Source of the DNA: Paludibaculum fermentans_A
GTDB taxonomy: Bacteria > Acidobacteriota > Terriglobia > Bryobacterales > Bryobacteraceae
DNA: 64,000 bases
NCBI RefSeq assembly: GCF_051172195.1
Contig: NZ_JBPJAQ010000001.1
Coordinates: 1,302,001-1,366,000 of the forward strand
Direction: 5' to 3'
This document shows positions 1 to 8,883 of this stretch, in pieces. The notes beneath the pieces were generated by a model. The model worked only from the letters and a program-made list of their open reading frames with translations, had not been told where the DNA came from and ran no database searches. The number at the start of each line of letters is the position of its first letter. Position 1 is the first letter of the stretch. The position numbers were made by a program, and so were the translations under genes.

Positions 1-2906
1 TGCTGAGTGGAGTGGTGGGGCTCTCGACAAGCTATTACCACAGCATTGCGGTGCTGCAGGACTCGACGGTTTGGACGTGGGGTAGCGGGGAGCTCGGCGT
101 GCTGGGCAACGACCTGTTGAAACAGCACTATCGAGCGACACCAGACGTGGTGCCAGGGTTGAGCGGGGTGGTGGCGGTGGCGGCAGGGGAGAGACACAAC
201 CTGGCGCTGAAGAGCGATGGATCGGTCTGGGCGTGGGGCGCGAACGATTCCGGGCAGTTAGGCGACGGCACAACCAACACGACGGGAAGGCCGGTGCAGG
301 TGAGCGGGCTGACCGGCATTGTGGCGATCGCGGCGGGTGTCCGGCATAGCCTGGCGCTGAAGGGCGATGGCTCAGTGTATGCCTGGGGGGCCAACGACTA
401 CGGACAACTGGGCACGGGCGGCTATGTGGAACAGCATGCGGCGGTGCTGGTGCCCGGGCTGAAGGCCGCTTCGCTGGCGGCCGGCAGCTTCCATAGCCTG
501 GCAGTGAAGGCAGACGGTACGGTGTGGGGTTGGGGGTATAACAGCGTGGGGCAGTTGGGACCCGGGGCGGCGGAGACGCAGTTGAGTCCGGTGCGGATGA
601 CGGGTTATACGGATGTGCGCCAAGTGGCCGGCGGACCGACGCTGACGGCGGTGGTGAGGACGGACGGGTCGTTGTGGGCCTGGGGCTCGAATTGGGACTA
701 CGACACGAGTAAGGGGATCTACTCGATTACGCCGGTGGGCTTGCCGGTTCCGGAACCGGTAGAGAGCGTAGCGCTGGGTCAGAAGCACATTGTGATTCTG
801 CTGAAGAGCGGGTCCGTGCGCGGTTGGGGTTCGAACGCGAATGGCCAGTTGGGGCGCAGCGATCTGGCCACCACGGCGCAATTCGTGGCCCCGGACGCGG
901 AGGCGCCGTGCAGCACCACCGCGCCGGAGCCCTGGAGTATGGGACAGCGGTTGACCGCGGGGCAAGGGATGACCGTGATGCTGCGGGAAGACGGGACGGT
1001 GTGGACCGTGGGCGATGTCTTCGGATCGATTGCGACGAAGAATGTGACGCCGATCCAGGTGCCGGGTCTGCCGGATACGGTTGGGATTTCGTCCCGGCTG
1101 TGGATGAATGCGGCACTGGGACGGGATGGGCTGGTGCGTACTTGGCAGATGTGGGGCGCCAGATCCATTCCGGTCGGCGTGACTTCACAAACCTACAACC
1201 CGGCAACGGTCCCCGGGGTGATGGATGCAACGAAGATTGCGACAGGGAACAGCCACACGCTGGCGGTCAAGACGGACGGAACGGTTTGGGCGTGGGGCTA
1301 CAACCAGTCCGGCGAGGTGGGCAGCGGAGTCTTGTCAACCGATATTCCGCCGGGGCAGGTGGCGGGCATCGATCATGTGCTGGATATCGCGGCCGGAGGA
1401 AGGTTCAGCCTGGCGTTGAAGAGCGACGGCACGGTGTGGGCATGGGGCGCGAACGAGGAAGGCCAACTGGGGGACGGCACCTATACGGACAGGTGGACGC
1501 CGGTGCAAGTGCGGGGCCTGAGCAACATCCTGGCGATCAGCGCCGGAGATAATTTTGGTGTGGCGCTGAAGCGGGACGGGACGGTTTGGACCTGGGGCGG
1601 CAACAGGGTTCAGCAGTTGGGACAGGGCGTGGAGAACTACCTGGGGGCGGGGTTCGCGATGGAATCGTTCCCGATTCTGGGGATCGTGCGGGTGGTGGAC
1701 CTGACGGATGTCGTGGCCATTTCGGGCGGCGGCGGGCATGTGCTGGCGATCCGCGCGGACGGCACTGTCTGGAGTTGGGGCCAGAACAATTTCGGGCAGG
1801 TGGGCAATGGGGGCCTGACGACGGTGGCCAGGCCGGTGCAGGTGCCAGGGTTGTATGGAGTGGTTGCGGTGGCGGCGGGGTTCGCGCACAGCATGGCGTG
1901 GAAACGGGACGGGCGGCTGATTGGGTGGGGTTGGAACGGATTCGGGCAGCTGGCGTATCCGGCTGTCAGCAGCACGCAAACGCTGGTGCAGAGTGGATTT
2001 GCTCCGCAGGCGCCGGTGGCTTCGTCGCCGACGGACGTCACACCGGCCAGCGGCAGCGGAGCCAGCGGGGCCTTCCAGTTGAGTTTCCGGGCCTCGGGCG
2101 GGTATGCGAGCTTGCAGTGGGTGCAATTGCTGTTCGGGACGGCGGCGGACGGCGGCGGACAGCCCTATTGTTTCCTGCATTATGATGTGCGGGGCAAAGG
2201 ACTCTGGCTGTACGGCGACGGTGGGTTCTTCGAGGGACCGGTCGCCCCGGGGACGGCTACGAATGCACTGCAGAATGTCTATTGCGGGGTGAACCCGAAG
2301 GTTACGACGATCACCGGGAGCGGAGCGATCCTGACGATCCAGACGCAGGTGATTTTCAAGCAGGCGGGCAGCCGGAAGATCTACCTAAGGAGCCGGGATC
2401 TCTACGAGGTGGATTCGGGGTGGATTCAACAAGGGACCTGGGATTCGGCGGCAGCTCCGCTGGCCACGGCGAGTGTCAACCCGAGCACAGGGAGCGGTGC
2501 CGCACCCACCTTCGCCGCCAGCTTTGTCGAGCAGTCGGCACTGCCGGCGAACTCAGGCGGGTGGGTCCAATTGCTGGTGGGGGCCGCGGCGGATGGGGGC
2601 GGGCAGCCGTTCTGCTATTTGCACTATGACCGGGCGGGGGATGGGCTTTGGATGTACTCGAGCGATGCCGGGTTCTTTGCGGGACCGGTGAAGCCGGGGG
2701 TGAGTTCGACGGTGTTGGATAGTTCGGCCTGCACGATCAATACGGGGGGAACGACGGTACAGAGCAGCACGAACCAGTTGGTGCTGACGGCTCCGTTGAC
2801 GTTGAAGGGCCCGATGGCTGGGAGTAAGAAGATTTTCCAGCGGTCGATGGATGCGCTGCGGCGGGATACGGGTTGGGTCCAGACGGGCACCTGGATCGTT
2901 CCGTAG
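1..2906 (+). CDS. Secreted RCC1-repeat beta-propeller protein, 5' end missing
   Basis: The reading frame is open to the window edge (first whole codon at base 3; upstream residues LSG fit the repeat), so the GTG at 12 is not a convincing start and the N-terminus lies outside. About 13 RCC1-type units are visible, each with a core such as TVWAWGxNxxGQLGDGT and a linker like VxAIAAGxxHSLALKxDG, enough for roughly two seven-bladed propellers. Two copies of a ~115-residue domain follow (about residues 695-835 and 840-964), each opening with P-x-x-GSG, carrying DGGGQP(F/Y)C and ending SGW-x-QxGTW. The next gene is a close tandem paralogue. RCC1 folds bind proteins or other ligands; no catalytic motif is visible, and the role (surface or secreted binding protein) is inferred. 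Confidence 0.85.
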   Translation, partial: LSGVVGLSTSYYHSIAVLQDSTVWTWGSGELGVLGNDLLKQHYRATPDVVPGLSGVVAVAAGERHNLALKSDGSVWAWGANDSGQLGDGTTNTTGRPVQVSGLTGIVAIAAGVRHSLALKGDGSVYAWGANDYGQLGTGGYVEQHAAVLVPGLKAASLAAGSFHSLAVKADGTVWGWGYNSVGQLGPGAAETQLSPVRMTGYTDVRQVAGGPTLTAVVRTDGSLWAWGSNWDYDTSKGIYSITPVGLPVPEPVESVALGQKHIVILLKSGSVRGWGSNANGQLGRSDLATTAQFVAPDAEAPCSTTAPEPWSMGQRLTAGQGMTVMLREDGTVWTVGDVFGSIATKNVTPIQVPGLPDTVGISSRLWMNAALGRDGLVRTWQMWGARSIPVGVTSQTYNPATVPGVMDATKIATGNSHTLAVKTDGTVWAWGYNQSGEVGSGVLSTDIPPGQVAGIDHVLDIAAGGRFSLALKSDGTVWAWGANEEGQLGDGTYTDRWTPVQVRGLSNILAISAGDNFGVALKRDGTVWTWGGNRVQQLGQGVENYLGAGFAMESFPILGIVRVVDLTDVVAISGGGGHVLAIRADGTVWSWGQNNFGQVGNGGLTTVARPVQVPGLYGVVAVAAGFAHSMAWKRDGRLIGWGWNGFGQLAYPAVSSTQTLVQSGFAPQAPVASSPTDVTPASGSGASGAFQLSFRASGGYASLQWVQLLFGTAADGGGQPYCFLHYDVRGKGLWLYGDGGFFEGPVAPGTATNALQNVYCGVNPKVTTITGSGAILTIQTQVIFKQAGSRKIYLRSRDLYEVDSGWIQQGTWDSAAAPLATASVNPSTGSGAAPTFAASFVEQSALPANSGGWVQLLVGAAADGGGQPFCYLHYDRAGDGLWMYSSDAGFFAGPVKPGVSSTVLDSSACTINTGGTTVQSSTNQLVLTAPLTLKGPMAGSKKIFQRSMDALRRDTGWVQTGTWIVP

Positions 2907-3005
2907 GTGTGGCTGGCGCGCAGGCAGTCATTTGAGCGGATGGTAAGATCGGTTGTGCTCAGCACACTTACGGCCCTGCCGTCCTGAGAATCGGAGACTG
3001 CTATC

Positions 3006-6000
3006 TTGTTTAGACCCAATCAGAGCGGCCGAGCCGCCGCATGCGTGCGTCATTTTCCCTGGCTTGCCGCCGCGGTGTTGACGTGTGTCGCGGCGCCGGC
3101 CGGGGGCACGACTCGCGTATATCTGCTGGAGCAGGCGGCCGGAACAAGCCCATCCTCTTATGCCGTGCGCGCCATTGGCGAGCTGGCAGGAGCACGCAAA
3201 GTGGCAGTGCCCGAAACCGGCGGGCATGTATTGGCGCTTACACAACAAGGCCTGGTTTACGGCTGGGGCCGGAACAGCTTTGGACAGTTGGGGAGCGGCG
3301 ATTTAAACACGCGTTCCGAATGGACAGCGGCCGCCGGGGTCTCTGACATCACGGCCATTGCGGCTGGGGCGCAGCACTCGCTGGCCTTGAAGAGTGACGG
3401 GACAGTTTGGGCCTGGGGCGCGAACACGGAAGGGCAACTGGGGGATGGAACGCTCGTCGGCCGGGCCCGGCCCGGTATGGTGCGGGGCCTGACTGATGTC
3501 TCGATGATCGCGGCGGGCGCGCTGTTCAGCGTGGCCCTGAAGGCAGACGGGACGGTCTGGGTGTTCGGGTCGAACTGGAGCGGCGTGGCCGGCGCCGAGG
3601 CGCGGAAGTTGGTGACCGAGCCGGTGCGTGTGGACGGGTTGGGCGATATCCAGGCAATCGATGTGCGGCAGGGCAGCGGGTATGCCCTCGATGGAGAGGG
3701 ACGGGTGTGGGTATGGGGCGCCGCGTCTCGCACAGACGGGATCAGACTGCTGAGTGGGACAGAGCGAGGGTCCGCCCTGCGGCGGGTGCAGGCGGCGCGG
3801 GTGCCGGCGGCGAGGACGGTGCTGGACTGGCCCGGCGCGGCGGCGGCCGGACGGAGGATTGAGATTGCGGGGGCGACGCTGACGCTGACCGGCGATGGGG
3901 CGCGGCGTGAGTTTGGACTGGAAGGCGTGGTGATCGATGCGGCGGCGGGCTGGGCGGTGGCGGTGCTGGTGGAAGCTCCGGTGGCGGTTGAAGCAGGTGG
4001 GGTTGGAGTGGAAACCGGCGGTGCGGTGAGCGAGAGCGGCGGCGGCGACTCAAACACCGTGCAGGCGGCGGGGGTCCAGCAGCCAGTCCGGACGGCGAAC
4101 TCGAGTACGGTGCAGGTGAGCGCTGGCGGCAGCAATTCGTTCGCGGTGCGAGCTGACGGCACGGTTCGCGTGTGGGGCTTCAACACGGCGGGGCTGCTGG
4201 GCGACGGCACGGGCGTGCAGCAATCGGAGCCGGTGTGCAACCTGCTGGGTGGAGTGAAGGCGGTATCGATATCGGCGTCACACGGCCTGGCGATCCGGCA
4301 GGATTCGTCAGTGTGGAGTTGGGGCGTGGGCGCGTTCGGGATCCTGGGGGATGGAGTGACTACTTCGCATGTCGTGGTGGCACCCCGGCAGGTCCCTAAT
4401 TTCCCTGGCGTAGTGGCTGTATCCGCCGGCTATTTCCACAGCCTGGCGTTGCGCAATGACGGTACGGTCTGGGCCTGGGGATCGAATACTTCCGGCCAAT
4501 TGGGGAACGGCACGACGAACGACAGCGGGGTGCCCGTTCAGGTGGCGGGGCTGTCTGGGATCACGTCGATAGCGGCCGGGCGGTCTCACAGCCTGGCGCG
4601 CAGGAACGACGGAGCTGTGTTTGTGTGGGGCGACAACACCTTCGGACAGTTGGGCGACGGCACGCAGACCGACCGGTGGACGCCCGTGAGGCTGGCCTCG
4701 TTCACGGCGGCGTCGGTGTCGGCCAATGACTGGCACTCGCTGGCGATCAAGAGCGACGGGACACTGTGGGGCTGGGGCGATGCAACCAGCCTGGGGCTGG
4801 CGGGACCGGGCGCTGTGCAGTATGTAATGTCGCCGGTGAGAATGACCACATTCACCAATGTGACGCAGGTTTCCAATCAGACGGGCCTGACGGTGATACT
4901 TCGAGCCGATGGCACGGTCTGGTATCTGGGCAGCGGGTTGACCGCGCGGTATGGGGGGAATCTGATTTCCGGGACGGCGACACACTTCGTGCTGCCGAAG
5001 CCGGCGATTGGAGTGGCGGCGGGCCAGGACCATGTATTGGTGCTGTTGAACGATGGCACCGTGCAAGTGATGGGCGACAACTCGAATGGCGAGTTGGGAC
5101 GGCCGGACCTCAACAGCAGTGATTTGTTCGTGGCAATCGCGCCTGATGCCGCGTGCACGTTTCCAGCCCAAACGCCGCTGGCGACCGGGCAGAGGATCGC
5201 GAATGGACGGGGGCAGACCCTGATTGTGAGGGAAGACGGCACGATCTGGGGGTCGGGTGCGAACGATGCGGGGCAGTTGGGCCTGGGCCTGGTTGGTTCG
5301 CCTTTGACGAGCCCCAAACAGGTGAACGGGTTGTCCGGGATGGTCGCCGTGTCGACGCGCAACAAGCATGTGCTGGCGCTGGGCAGTGACGGGACAGTGC
5401 GCAGCTGGGGTAACAACACCGCCGGGCAACTGGGCGATGGCACGCTGACGAGCCGGTCGAATCCCGTAGTGGTCTCGGGCTTGGATTCGGTGGTGAGGAT
5501 CGCGGCTGGCGGAAACCACAGCCTGGCTTTGCGGCAGGACGGCACGGTTTGGGCCTGGGGCAGCAATTCGGTGGGTGAACTGGGGAACGGGGTGCCGATT
5601 CCGCGGCTGTTCCCGACGCAGGTGGGGGGGATCCAGAACGCGGTGGATATCGCGGCCGGAGACCGGTTCAGCCTCGCGGTGCTGGCAGACGGCACGGTTT
5701 GGATCTGGGGCTTCGGGTTGGGTCAGCTGGGCTCGCCGCAATTCCAGACTCCGGTGCAGGTGGCCGAGTTGACGAACGTGGCGGCAGTCGCGGCCGGGGC
5801 GGAGTTTGCGCTGGCGTTAAAGAACGACGGGACGGTTTGGGCCTGGGGTTCTGGCGGCCTGAGGCGTTTGGGCAGCGGTCCGGGGACGGACCCGGTGATT
5901 GGGGTGGCGCGTGTGGCGGGCCTGACCGGGGTGGCCGGGATCGGCGCCGGAGTCGGGCATGGACTGGCGATTGGAGCGGACGGAACAGTGTGGGCGTGGG

Positions 6001-7136
6001 GCTCCAATACGAAGGGCGAGCTGGGTACGGGCGTGCCGCCCGGTCCGGCGGACTCTCCTGTGCCGGCGCAGGTTCAGCATCTGTTAGGAACAGCCGATGT
6101 GGGCGGCGGTGACGGGTACAGCATGGCTTGGGGCCGGGACGGGAGCCTGCTGGCGTGGGGTTCGAACCAGTCGGGGTCGTTCGGCCTGGTGGGCCTGGGT
6201 AGCAGCCTGATTCCGATTCTGAGTGGCTTCCAGCCGGGCCTGCCACTGGCCACGACACCGCTTGGTTTTTCGCCGCAGGGCGGGACTCCGTCGGCGCAGA
6301 GCTTTCAAGCGGACTTTGCGGCGCCCGGCGGGGCTGCCTCCCTACAGTGGACACAGTTGCTGTTCGCCACGGAACCGGACGGGGGCGGGCAGCCGTTCTG
6401 CCTGTTCCACTATGACGTGCAGGGGGACGGATTCTGGATGTACGGCGATGGCGGGTTCTTCGTGGGTCCGGTGAACCCTGGTTCCTCGTCGAATCTGCTG
6501 CAGAACTCACTGTGCGCACTGAATACGGCCACGTCGTCCGTGCAGGGGAGCGCAACGGGTTTGAGCTGGCAGAGCGACGTCATCTTCAAGCAGACAGGGA
6601 ACCTCAAGTTGTTCGCGCGGACGCAGGATCTGCCGGGCGTCGATTCCGGCTGGATCCAGGAAGGGACGTGGAGTTTCACGCCTGCGCCGGCGGCGACGTT
6701 TAGTGTGCTGCCGAACGCCGGGTCGGGTGCGAATCCCATTTTCGTCCTTACGAATGCCGACAATTCCGGACTGCCCGCGACCAGCGGGGGTTGGGTGCAG
6801 ATGTTGGTGGCCGCAGCGCCGGATGGGGGCGGGCAGCCGTTCTGCTATCTGCACTATGACCGGGCGGGCAACGGGCTGTGGATGTACTCGAGCGATGCCG
6901 GGTTCTTCCTGGGGCCGGTGAAGCCGGGCGTGAGCTCAACGGCGCTGCAGAGTTCGGCGTGTTCGTTGAATACGGGCGCGACGACGGCGATCAGCCTGGC
7001 GGGGCAGTTGGTGATCACGGCTCCGGTTTCATTGAAGGCTCCGCTGAAGGGGAGCAGGAAGATCTACCAGCGGTCGATGGACGCATTGCGGCGCGACTCG
7101 GGCTGGGTGCAGACGGGGACCTGGGTGGTGCCGTAG
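3006..7136 (+). CDS. Giant secreted RCC1-repeat protein with C-terminal tandem domain
   Basis: 1376 residues from a TTG start. An N-terminal signal peptide is visible (arginine-containing n-region, hydrophobic FPWLAAAVLTCVAAPAGG). Four RCC1 units (residues ~75-250) are followed by a ~120-residue Ala/Gly/Val-rich linker without RCC1 motifs, then about 14 further units (~370-1075). Two copies of the same C-terminal domain found in the preceding gene close the protein, ending SGWVQTGTWVVP. The 99-base gap to the upstream paralogue contains no obvious terminator, so co-transcription is possible. The pair looks like a tandem duplication in which this copy carries an additional first propeller segment. 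Function is unknown beyond a likely extracytoplasmic binding scaffold. Confidence 0.88.
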   Translation: MFRPNQSGRAAACVRHFPWLAAAVLTCVAAPAGGTTRVYLLEQAAGTSPSSYAVRAIGELAGARKVAVPETGGHVLALTQQGLVYGWGRNSFGQLGSGDLNTRSEWTAAAGVSDITAIAAGAQHSLALKSDGTVWAWGANTEGQLGDGTLVGRARPGMVRGLTDVSMIAAGALFSVALKADGTVWVFGSNWSGVAGAEARKLVTEPVRVDGLGDIQAIDVRQGSGYALDGEGRVWVWGAASRTDGIRLLSGTERGSALRRVQAARVPAARTVLDWPGAAAAGRRIEIAGATLTLTGDGARREFGLEGVVIDAAAGWAVAVLVEAPVAVEAGGVGVETGGAVSESGGGDSNTVQAAGVQQPVRTANSSTVQVSAGGSNSFAVRADGTVRVWGFNTAGLLGDGTGVQQSEPVCNLLGGVKAVSISASHGLAIRQDSSVWSWGVGAFGILGDGVTTSHVVVAPRQVPNFPGVVAVSAGYFHSLALRNDGTVWAWGSNTSGQLGNGTTNDSGVPVQVAGLSGITSIAAGRSHSLARRNDGAVFVWGDNTFGQLGDGTQTDRWTPVRLASFTAASVSANDWHSLAIKSDGTLWGWGDATSLGLAGPGAVQYVMSPVRMTTFTNVTQVSNQTGLTVILRADGTVWYLGSGLTARYGGNLISGTATHFVLPKPAIGVAAGQDHVLVLLNDGTVQVMGDNSNGELGRPDLNSSDLFVAIAPDAACTFPAQTPLATGQRIANGRGQTLIVREDGTIWGSGANDAGQLGLGLVGSPLTSPKQVNGLSGMVAVSTRNKHVLALGSDGTVRSWGNNTAGQLGDGTLTSRSNPVVVSGLDSVVRIAAGGNHSLALRQDGTVWAWGSNSVGELGNGVPIPRLFPTQVGGIQNAVDIAAGDRFSLAVLADGTVWIWGFGLGQLGSPQFQTPVQVAELTNVAAVAAGAEFALALKNDGTVWAWGSGGLRRLGSGPGTDPVIGVARVAGLTGVAGIGAGVGHGLAIGADGTVWAWGSNTKGELGTGVPPGPADSPVPAQVQHLLGTADVGGGDGYSMAWGRDGSLLAWGSNQSGSFGLVGLGSSLIPILSGFQPGLPLATTPLGFSPQGGTPSAQSFQADFAAPGGAASLQWTQLLFATEPDGGGQPFCLFHYDVQGDGFWMYGDGGFFVGPVNPGSSSNLLQNSLCALNTATSSVQGSATGLSWQSDVIFKQTGNLKLFARTQDLPGVDSGWIQEGTWSFTPAPAATFSVLPNAGSGANPIFVLTNADNSGLPATSGGWVQMLVAAAPDGGGQPFCYLHYDRAGNGLWMYSSDAGFFLGPVKPGVSSTALQSSACSLNTGATTAISLAGQLVITAPVSLKAPLKGSRKIYQRSMDALRRDSGWVQTGTWVVP

Positions 7137-7149
7137 AGACCGAGGAATG

Positions 7150-7170
7150 AGGGCGGGGGAGGCCCGCCCT
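7150..7170. terminator. GC-rich hairpin after the RCC1 gene
   Basis: An 8-bp perfect stem AGGGCGGG/CCCGCCCT with a 5-base loop lies between two convergent genes. There is no T-run on either side, so it may terminate weakly in both directions or only protect mRNA ends. Confidence 0.4.
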
Positions 7171-7185
7171 GCGCGACCCTGATGG

Positions 7186-8229
7186 CTAGAGATCGAGGTC
7201 GTCGATAGCGGCTACGGGTTGGACCAGGGCGGCGTATTGCACCGTCACCTTTGACTTGGCCGGAACCCAGCAATAGCCGGGCACGCCGAAGAGGCTGCCG
7301 CGGTGGATCATCTTGCGGCGGCTTTCGGGGAACGGAGAGGCGCCGAATTCCATGCCGCGCGTCAGGGCCTGATTGTTCCACGGGGGGACATCGCGGCCGC
7401 GGTTTTCCTCCCAGATGCCCATCCAGGGGAAGTCGCTCTGTTTCCAGATGTAGGCGACAGCAATGCCGGAGGTGGGATTCCACGCCGAGAAAAAGGCTGT
7501 TTCGCGCTCGGGGTCCATCAGGTGGGTGGAAAACGCGCCTGAGACCTTACGGGGTGTGAAGAGCTGCATGTCCTCCACGCCGCCCAGGATGGTGGGCACG
7601 AGGGGCCAGGTGAATTCGGCCCCGGGCTTCATATAGCCGACGTCGGAGAAGCCGGTATCGATGACCTGGGATTTGGTGGCGGAGGCGCGGAACTGGGTGA
7701 CACCGCACTCGAGGAAGGGCGGGCCGAGGGTGACGTGCTGGGTCCAGGCGATGGGGCGATCCCAGGAATCGAGATTCTCGACGGTCTCCGTGATGGTGGC
7801 GCGGCGTGCGCCGGAGGGCAACTGGATGGTGCGCTGGAAGGCGAGGCGGGCGTAGGGGAGGGTCGTCTTCTGGGTGAGGGTATCACCGGCGACGGTGATG
7901 TCGTATTCGTTGACGGAAGCTTCCCCGTGCACGGTCATGCCGGCGGCGGCTTCTTCGTCGGAGGGTCCGCCGAAGAGGTCGAGGCAGAGGTTATGACCGA
8001 GGATGCCAGCCAGCAGGCGGCTTTCGGAGTTCCCGCCGTATTCGGGGTGCAGGGCGGGATCGTAGGTGGAAGGCTCGATGGTGGGCCAGGGCGGAGACCA
8101 CAGCGGGTTCACGCCGGTCGTCTTGTCGAGGATGGCGGCCAGGTGTCCGCCCTCGCGGGTGACCACGATCTGCAGGTGCTCGTTTTCGAGTTGGACGGCA
8201 CGCCGGTTACGGTAGAGGATCTCGCTCAT
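7186..8229 (-). CDS. Aldose-1-epimerase-like (galactose mutarotase fold) protein
   Basis: 347 residues. The early segment 'ENEHLQIVVTREGGHLAAI' and the run of beta-strand-like segments through TITETVENL and PWMGIWEENR resemble the galactose-mutarotase/DUF4432 superfamily, which handles sugar anomers or serves as a carbohydrate-binding fold. No signal peptide is visible, so it is probably cytoplasmic. It stands alone, convergent with the RCC1 pair. The ATG at 8229 lacks a clear Shine-Dalgarno sequence. Substrate cannot be deduced; the neighbourhood of exported oxidoreductases, isomerase and symporter favours carbohydrate metabolism. Confidence 0.7.
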   Translation of the reverse strand: MSEILYRNRRAVQLENEHLQIVVTREGGHLAAILDKTTGVNPLWSPPWPTIEPSTYDPALHPEYGGNSESRLLAGILGHNLCLDLFGGPSDEEAAAGMTVHGEASVNEYDITVAGDTLTQKTTLPYARLAFQRTIQLPSGARRATITETVENLDSWDRPIAWTQHVTLGPPFLECGVTQFRASATKSQVIDTGFSDVGYMKPGAEFTWPLVPTILGGVEDMQLFTPRKVSGAFSTHLMDPERETAFFSAWNPTSGIAVAYIWKQSDFPWMGIWEENRGRDVPPWNNQALTRGMEFGASPFPESRRKMIHRGSLFGVPGYCWVPAKSKVTVQYAALVQPVAAIDDLDL

Positions 8230-8368
8230 AGTTATGGCCTGACCCTCTATCGTATTCCTGTCGAAGGCTTTGTACTACTCCCTACCAAACTCACGACCCA
8301 AAACTCATTGAATTGAAGCGCCGGAGGGGCGGCCGCAGGATGGAAGCATCCCGTTTGGAGGTTTCCCC

Positions 8369-8791
8369 ATGAAGAATTCGATGATTTGCAGGAATCTGGC
8401 CTGCGCTGCGATGTTAAGCCTGGTGCTGTCTGGTCCGGCGGCAGCCGCCAATGGCGCGATGGTCGTGGAGCGGCCTGCCGCGACGCAGAGGCAGACGAAG
8501 TGGAAGAAGGCTTGGGCGTGGAGCGCCGCGGCGCTGATGGCGTCGGTGGCCGCGGACACGGCGTCGAGCATGGGGCGGACCGAGATGAATCCGTTGCTAC
8601 GCGGATCGGCTGGCCAGTTCAACGCGAGGAGCGCTGCTTTGAAGTTCTCGATTGCCGGTGCGCTGTTGGGGTCGCAGTATCTGCTGGTGAAGAAGCATCC
8701 GGAGCAGGCGGCCTGGGCCGCGACGGGGAATTTTGCGGCGGCGGGTCTGACGTCGGGTATCGCGGTTAGAAATTTCCGATTGCCGAAGTAG
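8369..8791 (+). CDS. Small exported hypothetical protein
   Basis: 140 residues, ATG preceded by TGGAGG about 9 bases upstream. The N-terminus is a typical Sec signal peptide (MKNSMICRNLACAAMLSLVL, then GPAAAANG). A short Ala-rich hydrophobic segment (~residues 50-62) and a second one (~92-107) suggest membrane association. I do not recognise the family. It sits alone between two minus-strand genes and has its own strong intrinsic terminator, so it is probably a monocistronic transcript. Confidence 0.75.
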   Translation: MKNSMICRNLACAAMLSLVLSGPAAAANGAMVVERPAATQRQTKWKKAWAWSAAALMASVAADTASSMGRTEMNPLLRGSAGQFNARSAALKFSIAGALLGSQYLLVKKHPEQAAWAATGNFAAAGLTSGIAVRNFRLPK

Positions 8792-8813
8792 GAGGAGCAG
8801 GAGCGCAATCGAA

Positions 8814-8846
8814 AGGGCCGCCCTTTTTGGGGACGGCCCTATTTTT
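8814..8846 (+). terminator. Intrinsic terminator of the small exported protein gene
   Basis: Stem AGGGCCG (8814-8820) pairs with CGGCCCT (8834-8840), followed by ATTTTT. It separates this gene from the convergent oxidoreductase gene. Confidence 0.75.
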
Positions 8847-8883
8847 GTTCCATGACCCGTGGCCGGAGCCACAGGAGCAGGGG

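Noticed and set aside
6161..6200. GGTTCGAACC-like word resembling a tRNA T-arm
   Set aside because: It sits in the RCC1 coding sequence and no cloverleaf can be formed around it; no tRNA was found anywhere in the window.
1..7136. Repeated short words suggesting a CRISPR or DNA repeat array
   Set aside because: The periodicity (~150-170 bases, in frame) comes from RCC1 protein repeats; the DNA copies are diverged and there are no uniform spacers.
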